A stretch of DNA of 5,549 nt from Petrotoga sp. UBA5851 (lineage in GTDB: Bacteria > Thermotogota > Thermotogae > Petrotogales > Petrotogaceae), in contig DJGH01000072.1 in assembly GCA_002431635.1 (NCBI GenBank), positions 12,592 through 18,140 of the forward strand, read 5' to 3'. Shown one piece after another: positions 5,070 to 5,549 of this stretch (positions are counted from its first letter, which is position 1; each line of letters starts with the position of its first letter). Below the pieces are notes generated by a model. The model saw only the letters and a list, made by a program, of their open reading frames with translations. It searched no databases and was not told the origin of the DNA. The position numbers and the translations under genes are program-made.

Positions 5070-5549
5070 TTATTTCTTAAAGACACCCAACATTACAGGT
5101 ATCGATTCACGCCAGTCTGCTTCTCTATAATTAATGATCTTATTATCTGCATAGAAAAGACAAGAACTTCCGCCATCAAACATCATGGCTTTTTTGAATG
5201 TACCTATCTGATTCAACAGTTCTATACATCCATCATAGTCAAGACCTGGGTAATCTTTTTGGTTACCTTCGACCAGTATAAATGTTACCATATTATCATT
5301 ATCAATTGCAACAAGCGTCCTTGACGTTCTACCGTTAATAATACTGCTGAAGCCTCTTTTTTCTTCCGCTAGCCTTTCTTTTGAAAACTCTGTGTTAATT
5401 AAGAAGGGCCCACCGTCTGCCATATGATAGACATTTATATCTTTATCGTTATTGGTTTCATAACGGAAAACAGAACCTGTTACGATCTCTGTAAGATACT
5501 TTTCATAATCTCTTTTTACAAGCAAAAGAAGCTGGATGCCTAAAGGACT
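5070..5549 (-). CDS. Phosphodiester glycosidase (NAGPA / DUF2233 family), 5' end outside window
   Basis: The frame is open from the right edge to a TAA at 5070-5072, giving 159 visible residues. No stop interrupts upstream codons, so the TTG at 5525 is unlikely to be the true start and the N-terminal part lies outside. The family is named after the human enzyme that uncovers mannose-6-phosphate. Bacterial members act outside the cell, where some hydrolyse GlcNAc phosphodiesters or related cell-envelope sugars. Seen here are the NGRTSRTLVAID strand with the conserved Arg, the TFILVEGNQ strand (usually VDGRQ), a GLDYDGCIELLNQIG helix, and the hallmark AMMFDGGSSCLFY (usually LNLDGGGSSTM), followed by an ESIPVMLGVF ending like the family's ERPVPNALLV. 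A signal peptide or anchor would be in the missing part. It lies just upstream of the EF-G-like gene with no terminator between, so the two are probably cotranscribed. Confidence 0.88.
   Translation of the reverse strand, partial: SPLGIQLLLLVKRDYEKYLTEIVTGSVFRYETNNDKDINVYHMADGGPFLINTEFSKERLAEEKRGFSSIINGRTSRTLVAIDNDNMVTFILVEGNQKDYPGLDYDGCIELLNQIGTFKKAMMFDGGSSCLFYADNKIINYREADWRESIPVMLGVFKK

Noticed and set aside
5049..5324. Plus-strand open frame of 91 codons
   Set aside because: Antisense to the glycosidase gene, whose DGGSS motif and strand pattern are clear; the plus-strand product resembles no family.

Overview
The window looks like chromosomal DNA from a low-GC Gram-positive anaerobe of the Clostridia type. 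This is an inference from moderate AT-richness, strong GGAGG-type ribosome binding sites, sigma-A-like promoters, and the gene families present: a PduO-type cobalamin adenosyltransferase, DUF503, YqeK, an EF-G-2-like translation GTPase and a NAGPA-type phosphodiester glycosidase. No species can be named from the sequence alone.

The window has three transcription units. (1) Positions 1-2099 hold a minus-strand operon, read right to left: cob(I)alamin adenosyltransferase, a DUF503 (YlxP-like) protein, the YqeK HD-domain Ap4A hydrolase, and a membrane-anchored protein that runs off the left edge. The genes abut or overlap. One sigma-A-like promoter with an A-tract upstream lies directly in front of the adenosyltransferase. 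(2) Positions 2149-2830 hold a single plus-strand SAM-dependent methyltransferase with its own promoter. By hand count it is about 29% GC, against about 41% in a sample of the neighbouring EF-G-like gene, so it looks like an acquired gene. (3) Positions 2918-5549 hold a second minus-strand unit: a phosphodiester glycosidase cut by the right edge, followed by an EF-G-like GTPase. It ends at a strong hairpin that can also stop transcription coming from the methyltransferase.

Four points stand out. The EF-G-like protein keeps the ribosome-contacting domain IV and V signatures, but its G3 and G4 nucleotide-binding motifs differ from canonical EF-G. The yqeK start appears to be a non-canonical CTG placed by a perfect AGGAGG site, upstream of the TTG that a standard ORF caller would pick. 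yqeK is not next to nadD here but sits with cobalamin and DUF503 genes. The first gene of the left operon has a predicted leader of only about 10 nucleotides and shows no cobalamin riboswitch. I saw no RNA genes, CRISPR arrays, insertion sequences or obvious new defence system.
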